DNA from: Paragonimus westermani
Lineage: Eukaryota > Platyhelminthes > Trematoda > Plagiorchiida > Troglotrematidae
NCBI GenBank assembly: GCA_008508345.1
Contig: QNGE01003089.1
Coordinates: forward strand, 1-64,000
DNA: 64,000 bases
Direction: 5' to 3'
Positions 34,565 to 44,695 of this stretch are shown in pieces. The position numbers and the translations under genes were made by a program. The number at the start of each line of letters is the position of its first letter. Positions within the stretch are counted from its first letter, which is position 1. Below the pieces are notes generated by a model that saw nothing but the letters and a program-made list of their open reading frames with translations, searched no databases and had not been told where the DNA came from.

Positions 34565-36996
34565 CAACAAACACGCCGCTTCGTGGTGGTTGTATATGAC
34601 ACACCAAAATTAGCGATCCAGTACTCCAAAAATGTCTTAGCCACTGTCTCCGTCGAAACATCTTTAATGGGCACAATCAAAGGCCAACGGGTGAAACGAT
34701 TGATGATGGTCAGTATATACGTGCAATCGTTAGAGGGTGGTAGTGGCCCAGCGATGTCCAGGTGTATGTGGATAAAAGGAGCGTCTAGCCAGGAGGATGT
34801 GCCAGGTGTGGTAACCTTTTTCCTTGCACTTTGCTCCTTTGACACTTTATGCACTGTTGTTGTTGCACTGTTGTTCATAGAAGACCAAACAAAACGTTGT
34901 GCAATCAACTTCAGTGTCCCGCGTTTTCCATGTTGAGATAAACAGTGGAAATGATTAAAAACGTTACGCCGATAGGAATTGGGACAAAGGGTCTAGCTGT
35001 ATCAGTCTAAATGTCGCATAGAATGTCACCAGCTTGTGTTGGCAGACAATTTAAGGGACTTACAAGTGGAGACGTCCTTCATACCCTCACTGTACTGATG
35101 GATAATGGCCATTTTAGCTAGATCAAAGGAAGGTGGCGATTGGACGAAGTTGACGTCAGGGCGTGATAATGCGTTACCAACGATACTGGTGTCACCACGT
35201 AGGTGTCTGATGTCCGTGGTTATTTGGGAGATGTAGTCCAAATGTCTGATTTTACGCGGGAAGTGACGATCAGGTTTGGCGTGAAAAGCGAATGTTAAGA
35301 GTTTGTGCTCGGTTTGCACAACAATGTATTGGTTTTCCAAAAGGTGTCGAAAGTTACGGATCGCCAACTAAATTGCCAGCAGCTCACGTTCAAAGGTGCT
35401 GTACTTCACCTGTGCTAGTTGTAGCCGAGGTCTGCTGTTCACCGTTCACGGAATGTTCTAAGACTGCGCCAACAGCAACGTTTGATGCATCCGTGGTGAG
35501 AAGGAGACATGCGTTTGGATCGCAACTAGTAAAGCATAGTTTGGTGGCGTGAAATAAAGCTTCCTTTGCGGCCAAAAAAGAATACTTTGGCTTCGGGTGG
35601 GAGCTAAATGAACTTGCGTTTCGAGTCGATCAGGTCGGTCAGAGGTTTTAAAATACTCACGCAATTGGGAATGAAACGCCGATAATAGATGAGTATGTCT
35701 AGGAATCGTCAAAGTTGGGTCATCGTGGTGGGAATCGGAAAAATCGAGATAGTCTCAATCTTATCTGGCAGAGGCTTGATGCCGGTTGGATCTATACGAC
35801 GTCTCAGGAAATCCAGTGAACTAATTCTGAAGGCACACTTATCGATGTTGATTTTAATATCATATTGCACGGAGGTGAGATTAATGTTCTTCATTAGAGT
35901 GGTTAACAATCAAAACATCGTCAATGTAGATGTATGCGAAAGGGAGTCCACGTATTACTTCGTCCATGAATTGCTGAGACTTTTGAGCCGCATTGCGAAG
36001 CCCGAAGGGCCTTCTCACAAACTCGAAAAGTCCAAAAGGTGTTCTAATGGCTGTCTTTGGAATGTCTTCTTCGGTAACCAGAGTGTGGTAATATGCGCGT
36101 ACTAAGTCTAATTTAGAAAAAATGGTAGCGCCGACAAGTCCTAAAGAAAAATCGTGGATCTGTGATATAAGGTATCTGTCCGGGATTGTGCAGTTGTTGA
36201 GAGCGCGGTAATCACCGCTAGGTCGCCAGTCGCCCGGAGATTTCTTGGGTATCATGTGCAGTAGTGTCGCCCAAGAGCAGTTTGAAGGTCGAATTATGCT
36301 CAACTGAAGGGTATGTTCGAATTCAGCCTTGGCTATTCCCAGTTTGTCAGGATGTGAACGGCGTAAACGAGAGAATATCGGAGGGATGCACATTGGAATA
36401 TCATGTTCCACGTTGTGCTTAACCGTCTCGGCATGTAAGCATGGCCAAGTTAACGAATGGAAATCCTTTAGCATTGCTGCAAAAGACGGCTTTGGTGGAA
36501 AAGCCGGCCGGATGCCGATAGATGCAATCTTCGATTGGACGCCATTTACTGTGCCAGCTTACGCCTCTTGACATGAACAGAAAAGTTAAAATGTAACAGA
36601 AAGTCGGCGCCGAGGAGTGGTGCCCGAGCCTCGACAAGCAGGAATACCCGTTGAAAACGTCGCCAGAGACCAAGGTCGACAGTGAGTGAGCGTACCTCGA
36701 AAGTTTTGATGCGACTTTGATTCGCCACCTGTGAAGTGTACTGGCCAGACTGAAGTCGATCATTTGGTTGTGGTGGAATAACGCTGAGCTCGGCTCCCAG
36801 TATCGATGAGGAACCGCAAGCCACTCGATCGATCCCTGATATAAAACAGGCGACTGGTATCTGCTGGGCCAGCGACAGTCGTCGCCGTTAATGGCTGGTC
36901 CGTCGGTATGGCGGTGATTTTCGGCGAGTTCGAAAGGTGTATGGCTGAGTGCATTTCCTCGCTTTGTGCGGAAAGTTTTTGGGGTACCAACACCAT
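34565..36996 (-). pseudogene. Pol (protease, RT, RNase H, partial integrase) of gypsy element C
   Basis: Protease: RFLIDTG, then after a frameshift AELSVIPP, at 36,800; its C-terminal block APLLGADFLLHFNF lies near 36,600. RT: frame 36,474-35,881 covers [34 protein letters not shown] and YIDDVLIV (YIDD at 35,928-35,917), a nearly complete palm. RNase H: TTDASNVAVGAVLEHSV at about 35,500 and GDTSIVGNALSRPDVNF at 35,150. Integrase: HIHLDIAGPLPPSNDCTYIL (first Asp), then YWIANFGVSYT, where it ends before the second Asp. Confidence 0.85.
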
Positions 36997-37181
36997 TGTG
37001 ATAAACTGCGAGAGTCAGATCGTGCACGGCTTTTCAATGGGTGTCTCTTCAGCTCGTTGATTTACAAAGCCATACTACCCATACGGTGGCATATCTCCTC
37101 TATCAAAAGTTTTAGACCATCACCAGTTGTTGAGGCTGAAGAGGACGATGTGGAAACGGTTGTAATTGCGGCATACATCGG

Positions 37182-37607
37182 TTATGAAGAAAATGTTTCC
37201 GACACCTTGTCCGCAAGGACTGCCAACTTGTCGACTGAACTGTCATCATCCATGGCGGCCAAAATGTGATGTACCGCAGATGGCAACTTCTCCGCCCACG
37301 ACTGCCTTAGGATGGCGTCGTCAAGCTTCCGCCAACCCAAAAAATTTCTCATATAGCATAACAATTGGGATGGGGACCGATCACTTAACTCGACTGAATT
37401 GAACACGTCGTGTAACAGCCTAGTTTCTGATATCCCAGTTCGTTCTATGATGGCATCTGTTAAAACCGTGTAGAGGAAATCGTATGGGACTGATTCCAAC
37501 AAACCTTCCACTTCCGCTGTGACATCGAAAGTAACGCTGTGTTCGTTTTTTATGTCAATGTTCACAATGTCGTCAAGCATTGTCAATAAAAATAACGAGA
37601 TGGACAA
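37182..37607 (-). pseudogene. Gag of gypsy element C
   Basis: 141 open codons; the likely Met is MLDDIVN at residue 10. It shows LSDRSPSQLLCYMRNFLG and ILRQSWAEKLPSAVHHIL, aligned with LGDRKPSQLLRHMQRLVG and LREMWLQRLPKYMQ in element A. The N-terminal Gag block is weaker than in A. The zinc finger at about 37,000-36,960 is eroded to VYHNGVGTPK. Confidence 0.75.
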
Positions 37608-37644
37608 AGTACTGTTCAGAAAGAATAGTCGGGCTCACTAATTT

Positions 37645-37872
37645 TGTAGTGGCCTAATCAATCAAATGACAAGAAATAACGAAAATGTGGTAACACTGAA
37701 CAAAGCTGTAACGCTAACGGGTGTGTACAAAAGGTACACTTATAAGTGATATGGGAGACGTATCCAGAAATTGGGAATGATTCGCTGACACATCAAACTC
37801 CGTGGAATCGGATAGGTTACCGTCCGACAAAAGACAGTTCCAATGGGTAGGTCCTTAACAGCAACCTAATCA
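37645..37872 (-). repeat. 5' LTR of gypsy element C
   Basis: About 228 bp. The plus strand starts TGTAGTGG and ends near CCTAATCA, giving TG...CA in element orientation. Its 37,718-37,860 part aligns with 34,360-34,520. Compared with that copy it lacks about 240 bp. Confidence 0.7.
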
Positions 37873-38259
37873 AGGGGAGTTGATGGAAGAGACTACAAAA
37901 ATCGAAGGTTGTGGCCTTTCATCGTATTGTAGTTTACTCCACAGATTTATAACCTATTTCAAGCATGTCGTTGAATTCTGCAGTCTTTAACAGAACTGAT
38001 CACAAGGGAAGATGAAATATCCTGGGATTTAAAACTCTCACCTTTCAAAGGTCCCTTGTCCCAGTTAGTGTGTGTGGTGGCAGCACCACCAGCTCAAATG
38101 TGTAATCTGTTTCTTGCAACAGCATCAACGTCTTGCGAAATATAAAAAGCAGTAGTGTCTCATATGCGCAGGCAGTGGACACAATTCCCTAATCACTTGT
38201 TGACCGATGAGCCTCAAGCGTGTTTTCGTGGAGGGCAAACAAAGTTTGCTAGATAACTG

Positions 38260-39260
38260 ACTTGAAACGCATCTACAAGCGACCAGGTTGCGACAATCTG
38301 ACAAGCCTATCCGACCTACTGGTAAGGAAGAAACTTTTTACAGAAGTCAAGGCGAGAAACGTATGTGAACCTCGGGAGGCATTTGATAAGACTCTATATG
38401 GGAAGCTCCGGAGCAAAAGTCAAGCATTCGGTAGGGTAATCCCATCCCAAAGCTTGGTAGAGAACTTCTTCTGTAAGCTGATTTACTGAGCGGATCTGGA
38501 TAAAATGTATCATCCTTTATGTGGAATATCCAGCGGAATTCCTTAGTCTCCACTTTTAGATTACCGTGCGCCTTTTGGTGTTAATCAATTGGAACCATTG
38601 GTATATTACTACCTATGATGATGAAGAGGAGCAGGATGTTTAGTGCGTGCGGATAAACTCAGCCTGGTTTGTCAACATGTTCGTAAACGCTAGGGCATAA
38701 GGTCTTGGTCGTCTAATAAAGTTGGCGTCCGACAGACCCTGTAAATAATTTTTCAAAAGGTTATTTGCACACCCATTGAAGGGGGAGATGAGATGAGCTC
38801 CTGCCATCTTCGCAAAAAGTTGCTGAGACAAGCGGGAAGTGTTGCCGTTGTAGCATCACACAAAAAGTGCGAAATATGTAATAGATTACATGACACTCAG
38901 CTTATTCGTAGTCGTGATCTGCCGAAATGTTCTGTCTCACATATAATCTATCAGTTCACTTGCAGTTGCGATGACATCTATATCGGCGGAACAGATCGAT
39001 GCCTACGACAAAGAATGGCTGAACATATGCCTAGGTGGTTGATACGCGCCATGACGCAACGGACATTGGCAAGAGAACGACTGAGACGAAATCCGACTTC
39101 ATCCATCACAAAGCACAATATGTAATAGATCTGGAATTCTGAATACAACGTGCAGGAATAGTTGAACGACTTTTCTGCAGGCTTGTGGCCAAAACTCACA
39201 GCGCTGTTTACCATATCCAGAAACCGAAAGGAAGCCTCGAAATTTGGTGAAAGTCTACCC
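38260..39260 (+). pseudogene. Penelope-like element fragment with GIY-YIG endonuclease
   Basis: The clear part is 38,793-39,125. C-x2-C in KCEICNRL is followed by VSHIIYQFTCSCDDIYIGG and RCLRQRMAEH. Penelope-like elements end in a GIY-YIG nuclease with exactly this C-x-C-x-x-YIG-x-T-x-R-x-L-x-x-R-x-x-EH pattern; here Gly replaces the residue before Thr. It continues SSITKHNM and stops. The usual reverse transcriptase upstream is not recognisable; the frame 38,262-38,489 is the only open stretch there. It lies in intron 1 of the Ig-CAM gene, sense to it. Confidence 0.75.
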
Positions 39261-40262
39261 AACGACCACGTGAATCATGGTCAGTATGAAAGAGAAGAGC
39301 TGCATAATGCATTTCTCTAAACCTACGGAAGTGTGGCTAAATATTCACTGCTGGTTTCACGAAATATCAGATGGAGATACGAGGCGGCGACTGTGCATAA
39401 TGTTTGCACTGAAGAACGTCGATATCAGAAATGGACTCCAGCTGATTTCATGGTAACTAAACCCAAGGGGGCTACCGCCAGTATGCCGGCTTCCACTTAT
39501 GGAGTGATTAGCCGGTTAATTCAGCTTCATTACTTTGTGGTGTGCGATACGTCAGGTGATAAGTTCGAAGCACTTAGACGCTTTGTGGCAACATGAAAGA
39601 TCGTGGTACGTTAGTTTGATAAGGTATTAACTTGGTGAGACCCACGCTGGGATCCAAATCCTCTGCTTTCGAATATGCATTGGAAAACACTAATTCTGAA
39701 CCCTGTGCACATTTTTAGAACCTTCGTTTTGAGATATAACAATTCTACATAAACGTTCTTGAAAATCACATAATGATCTATCACACATACGGGTTCATAA
39801 TGTTTATTTTCCATTGATCAGAAAGTAGATTACGTTGGAATAACCGGCACGAAAACTCAGTATTGTACAATTTACGAATGATTTGCTTATGTTCTGAAGC
39901 TAGCCTCCATTCATCTGGGCAACATACCCCAGTTGGTCCCACAGGGACCTCACGTGGATGTCGTAGTGCTCACTATTTCGGGCTAATGGTGGTTTGTGAA
40001 GTCGAGACAAACAGACTGCACTGTTCAGTCATGTTTTCTCATTATAAGGTAAACAGACTTTCGATTTGCTGTTAAGTGTTCCCTTTATGCCTCCATAAAG
40101 ACCTACTCAAATGTTACATTTCATTAAGGGACTCTCACTGTCCGAATACATCTTCTGGGCAAGCGAAACTGGTTCATACACTATTACAAAGAGCAACACA
40201 TCATGAAAGACCATTTATGGCTGAAGTTTCTCTTGCTTTACCATCTTCTTGCTTTTCCGCAG

Positions 40263-40506
40263 CAAATCAGCTGGTATCGGACTCTTGACAAGCAGCAAAT
40301 TGCATCTGGTACCACATTAAAGGAGCCAGTTCGCCGCGGTCCACATGGAGTGAGCAAGTATGCAGTTCGATTTCTTCCCGGCCGACCGTCCTACGCACCA
40401 AACATGGCCGGTGTGGATCTAACCAAACTGCGTACCTATCAGTTGATTGTACGCTTTGTGGACATAAACGACGCAAATACCTTGTTTCGATGTGTAATTG
40501 AATTAC
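40263..40506 (+). CDS. Ig-CAM exon 2 (rest of Ig1)
   Basis: Bounded by CTTTTCCGCAG|CAA and TTAC|GTGAGT, 244 bp, entering in phase 0 and leaving in phase 1. It continues Ig1: QISWYR gives the core Trp (residue 69), then TYQLIVRFVDINDANTLFRC gives the D-x-A-x-x-x-F-x-C block with the second cysteine (142). The Cys-Cys span of 87 is long, as in V-type first domains of lachesin-like proteins. The loop GPHGVSKYAVRF fills the C'-D region. The frame stays open upstream through the polypyrimidine tract, which is probably chance. Confidence 0.85.
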
Positions 40507-42719
40507 GTGAGTTAACCACGTGACGCGTCACCGTTTTGATCAAATTTCCATTTGTTCACGTACTGTGAAAGGAATTAAAATTGCTTCAGTTAGCATCCTA
40601 TCAATAGTTTTATATCGTATATTGTTAAGAGATGGTGTGACGATTTTGCCAAATTAAGGGTGACCAAGACGTAAGAGTCTGGGCTTTGGCTATGTTCGAA
40701 CCAGCGACAACAGCTACATACCTCTATGCGGCACGTGCCCAGCCAGCTGACTAGCAAAGCTATATCAGAAGCTCAGAATTATCATATTAGGATTTGGCCA
40801 TCTATCCATTCCATTGTGTAGTATTGATTTCAGCAACTGACCCAAGGGCGGACTAGCGAAGTCGGACAGGTAACAAGGGAAACCACCAAAAGCTGCTGTC
40901 GAGAGTGTAACTTATCACTAGTGAGTAATGTGGAGGATTCAGTGATCTGCCTGCACCCCGAATGTGAAACACCTGGCTTCGGAGAGATTTAGATCTATGA
41001 CAGGCACCGTATGAAAATTGTCTCTCTTGGCAACAACAAACGATGTGTGCAGTGTTTTGAATTCACAGATATCTTTAGAACGCTTAGGATAGTATTTCCA
41101 TATGGGCTGCAATATATGGAGTACAAAACATTCTACCTCCGAAAGTTGAGAAATCTATCGATAACCTGCGTTCCCGTACTTGACTCTAAGATATAATCCG
41201 ATGAAGCTGTTTGGCATCCCCCTTCGTTTTTCTTGCACGATTTCTCTTTCTTTTACAAAACTTCCTTGGTGGCGCCTCCAGACTTCTGAATTTGTTCGGC
41301 AAATAACGGTAAGGTCAACAGTACTTGCTGTAACAATAATCTCTGCTCCGTTCTAAAGAACAGTCGGTTTGTTCCCGAGAAGTATTACGTGGGTAGAGGG
41401 ACTGTTAATCACATGATACGTGCTCACATGACAATGAATTTATGCACGGACCACTAACAAAGCGTCCCGACTAGTTTTACGTTAACTGGACCATGACTTA
41501 TTCTAGGTTGTCACATCTGCCGAAGTATACATGCCCAGCTGCAGCCTGAAGACAGTGTAGTCAGCTAGGGTGGTTGTACAATTTTGTGGCGAATACTTTG
41601 TCTATTTGTGCAAAAAAATCGTTCTATTAAGGCTTTTCAAACCAAATACATCTACCAATAGTGGTCTTTTGCAGCAAAACGATTGTTATTGACAAAACAA
41701 TGAAAAAGATATTGCCGAAGTATTCGTTGGTGGTTATTGATGAACGCATATAAGTCACACTTCATTCATGTTTTTTTTACGATTGCGTTCGGTTATCACA
41801 CGATACCACACGATTCGACACCATATCAAGATGGACCAACACAATCGTGTTTCACAATTCCATCTTGGGCCAACGAAAAACCTGCCAAACACATACTTTC
41901 AAACTGAAGTAACCCTACGTTGGTGACCATGCACGTTTGCTTCCGGGCAATTCCGTAGACTTGCTGACATGGATTCTCTGAGCACATTCCCTTTTGTTAT
42001 CTTTTCCGATCAATTACGCTACCAGTCCAACATTTAAATAGACTACGCTCGATTGCTACTCTACTATAACTAATTCGAGTACGCTCCCTGTGCGACACGA
42101 CTGGAATTATTTTTTGTGTTCTACGAGACCGAAGCTAGTTATGCGAGCACGAGTTGACTCTTAACTACTCGTTGCGTCAAGGTTGTACACGAAGGTCTCG
42201 GACCAACTGACAGTCAGCCAATTATACATGATAACTGTACATAAGCTGTTGACACGTGTTGGGCAATATACATCTTAATGCATTCCAAGCCTCCTCTTCT
42301 GAATGCATTTTATGTTGGATAAATCCGTTTTATATCAAAGAAGTGTCAGTCTACGGCTCACTGATTACCAGTATTTCGAATCAGTTTCGTGGGATCAATG
42401 TAAACAGTTGCCTCTCTTAGTTACGCACGTTTCACTTTTTCGTCTAAGTTCTCTTTCTGAGTGGCCCAAACAGTAACGGAACCGGTTTTGAGCAGTCTTA
42501 TGTGTGATAAACATTGTGGTCATTAAACGATAATTACAAAGTGGACATCAATCGCCCACTTATGAATGGCCTCATTTTTATCGTGCTTGTTCAACAGCTG
42601 TGCGGTTGACCAGCCGAATAAGGTTTGCATCAGCTCTGAACAACACACAGATACATACCCCTATTATGTGTATTTACATATACATATGTAGTAGTTCGCT
42701 AGTTAAATTTTTGTCAAAG
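40507..42719 (+). other. intron 2 of the Ig-CAM gene (2.2 kb)
   Basis: GTGAGT to CAAAG, phase 1. Contains a minus-strand tRNA-like SINE fragment (about 40,680-40,790). The rest is AT-rich with no gene seen. Confidence 0.75.
40676..40790 (-). repeat. tRNA-derived SINE-like copy, family 2
   Basis: The reverse strand carries an A-box-like TAGTCAGCTGGCTGGGC and, about 40 bp on, GTCGCTGGTTCGAACAT, a good pol III B box (GGTTCGAnnCC). It resembles the copy at 43,225-43,325 around the B box. Cloverleaf pairing is not maintained, so it is not a tRNA gene. Confidence 0.5.
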
Positions 42720-42934
42720 GTACCACGCCGATCGCTGAATGGCCGACGGCTTACGGTCGCATTCTGGTCAAACGAGCACCAGAGATTTTACCTGGTCTAA
42801 CTTCACAGATCGTCAACGAAGGTGAGTCACTGACCTTGGTCTGCATAGCTCAGGGTTCACCAACTCCGAAGATCAGCTGGACCCGAGCAAACGGCCGACC
42901 GCTTTCAATCCCTGGTTCACCACAAACAATCTAC
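42720..42934 (+). CDS. Ig-CAM exon 3 (end of Ig1, start of Ig2)
   Basis: The start at 42,720 is fixed by phase: exon 2 leaves C, this exon supplies GT, giving Arg147, and the frame continues TTPIAEWPTAYGRILVKRAPEI. That is the G strand of Ig1 and the linker. Ig2 begins EILPGLTSQIVNEGESLTLVC (Cys188), then ISWTR (Trp200). The donor is TAC|GTGAGT at 42,935, phase 0. The Pro-Glu-Ile linker resembles the PPxI linkers between Ig1 and Ig2 in lachesin-like proteins. The acceptor TTTTTGTCAAAG is unremarkable but is the only one that keeps frame. Confidence 0.85.
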
Positions 42935-44533
42935 GTGAGTTATGAATACGGTCCAGTTGGGATTTCCAACCCAAAATGCGTTTATTTGTTGATACCAGTC
43001 AACAAGAGTGCTTGTTTTAAACCTTACCGCGGGTAGTTGTTAGAACTGATTCAGTACCAGTAAGCCTAATTGAACGATATTTGTTCACACAGTATACCTC
43101 ATCTGTATTATCTGTTCTCCTGTTTAGACACCTGGAGGTTTTATTTGGTCAATGTCAGATTAATTGTGCGCATTACTAATGCGTAGTTTGGTAGACCAGT
43201 TGAGTTAAGAAATTCTCAACTATGAAAAATCTGGACCTCGGCTTGATTCGAACTGGCGACAGTAGTTGTATGCCTGAACGCGACAAGCGCCCTACCAGCT
43301 AAGCCGCATCGGAAGCTTGGAGATTTCATATTTATTTCCGGTCACCCACCCACTGCTCCACAGGGAAATCGGGGAATGTTTCTAACGATCCACCAACTAG
43401 GTAGGATTTCTCAAACAGATCACATTTGAAAAAATCAACGCCATTCTTTGAAATTATGATTACTGCAACGTGGTTGGAAATTTGGATTAATGTGAAATAA
43501 ATAATTCGGATAATTTGCAACAACCTCTGAATTCTGGTGAACGCTTGATCAAGGCTTTTTTAACAGGAGGTATCTGATTGGAAGATTGCTCGTGGTGAAA
43601 CTCACCAATATTAAATTTGCATGCTCAGACAGACAGTAGAATTTCGGCCCGTTCACGTTGATCATGTAGTCAGTGAACTTACACTGGTCAAGACTGAATT
43701 GGTCATAATGGGCTTGTCGACTGATGTCAACTGAAAAATTATTGTATTCTCTCACAAGGTAAATAACAGACTGAACGTAACTCATAAGCAACTACCGCTA
43801 ACAATTCACTTGAAATTATTTAGTTGTTGTCTACTTTTCCCTAGAGCCGATTGCAATTAAACCCCTTTTTGTTAATTTCATTGTGAGAACACGAGACTAT
43901 TTAGCTAATCTAACACAAATCCGAATGAAGTCTCGAAGATTGTGTGAGAAAGTTTTCCATACCACGACTTCTGTAGCCACAACCTGACATTCAGCGTGCT
44001 TCACCAGTTTTCCCCGAATAACTTCGGGGAATTCAAACGACAATATGCCATGCATTATTGATTTCTATCATACCGCTATCCTGTGCATTTAAAAAAATGC
44101 CGCCATTTATAAAATCGGACTACTTGACCCGAATTTAGGTGAACACAAGAGTTTTATCCAGGTGCTGCATCCACCTTGGTCCTAAACTGTCTGAAGTGAC
44201 GACCAACCTCCACGGTTCGGTTGACAACCGAATGCAAAGTTATTAACTAACCAAATAGCCACCAAAACTTTGATTTTTCGTGTGTTTTCTTTGTGATTAC
44301 TGAGACATATATTTCGGTCACAATATACTGCCCCTCTGTAAATAAGTGTAATGGTCTGAAGACAAACGTCAGAAAGTAGATTTTTTCCTGCAAGTTTTTC
44401 CTCTATCATCGTATTAGACATGTGTGAACAGCAAAAGAACATATTATATGCAACGAGAAGTTAATTGAGGTTCGAGCACGTAACTCATAACGGTCGCATT
44501 TCTAGCTGTTTTCTTGTTCTACATCACGTACAG
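42935..44533 (+). other. intron 3 of the Ig-CAM gene (1.6 kb)
   Basis: GTGAGT to TACAG, phase 0, cutting Ig2. Contains a minus-strand tRNA-like SINE fragment (about 43,225-43,325). No gene seen otherwise. Confidence 0.75.
43225..43325 (-). repeat. tRNA-derived SINE-like copy, family 2
   Basis: The reverse strand reads GCGGCTTAGCTGGTAGGGC (A box), then CTGTCGCCAGTTCGAATC (B box). A tRNA pseudogene is the alternative; the anticodon arm is not convincing. It shares CAAC-ACTGTCGC-GTTCGAA with the copy in intron 2. Confidence 0.55.
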
Positions 44534-44695
44534 AACTCAACCCTTCATATTCCCCGCGTTGATCGATACGACCGTGGTGTGTACCGATGTTATGCAGTGA
44601 ACAATGTGGCACGCTCTGCCGAATATGATGTTATGGTTGAAGTCAATTATGCCCCACATGTTAGAGAGGCCAGATTCCATGGGGCCTACGGACAG
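44534..44695 (+). CDS. Ig-CAM exon 4 (end of Ig2)
   Basis: 162 bp, 54 codons, phase 0 on both sides (CGTACAG|AAC and GGACAG|GTAAGG). It reads NSTLHIPRVDRYDRGVYRC, the L-x-I-x-x-V-x-R-x-D-x-G-x-Y-x-C signature, with the second cysteine of Ig2 at residue 237 (49 residues after Cys188, normal for an I-set domain). YAVNNVARS and VEVNYAPHV, the G strand and linker, follow. An alternative acceptor 28 bp upstream (TTTCTAG) would break the frame. Confidence 0.9.

Larger units (their letters stand above)
34055..37872 (-). mobile_element. Ty3/gypsy retrotransposon, CsRn1-like (element C)
   Basis: Minus-strand element: 5' LTR 37,872-37,645, primer site about 37,643-37,628, gag, protease, RT, RNase H, truncated integrase (to about 34,565), then the LTR shared with B. 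RT is the best-kept part: 197 open codons. Integrase stops after the first Asp block and joins LTR sequence, so its C-terminal half is deleted. It lies in intron 1, antisense to the Ig-CAM gene. Confidence 0.85.
30119..40262 (+). other. intron 1 of the Ig-CAM gene (10.1 kb)
   Basis: GT at 30,119, AG at 40,261-40,262, phase 0, cutting Ig1 between its first Cys and its Trp. Most of its length is transposon: gypsy B (to about 34,525), gypsy C (to 37,872) and a Penelope-like piece (38,260-39,260). All gypsy sequence is antisense to the gene. An unassigned plus-strand frame lies at 39,333-39,596. Confidence 0.75.

Noticed and set aside
36419..37027. 202-codon minus-strand frame with no family match over most of its length
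   Set aside because: It overlaps the protease and RT of element C in a different frame; only its start carries eroded finger sequence of Gag. Not an independent gene.
43225..43325. Functional tRNA gene on the minus strand
   Set aside because: A and B boxes are present, but the acceptor and anticodon arms do not pair well. A SINE or pseudogene fits better.
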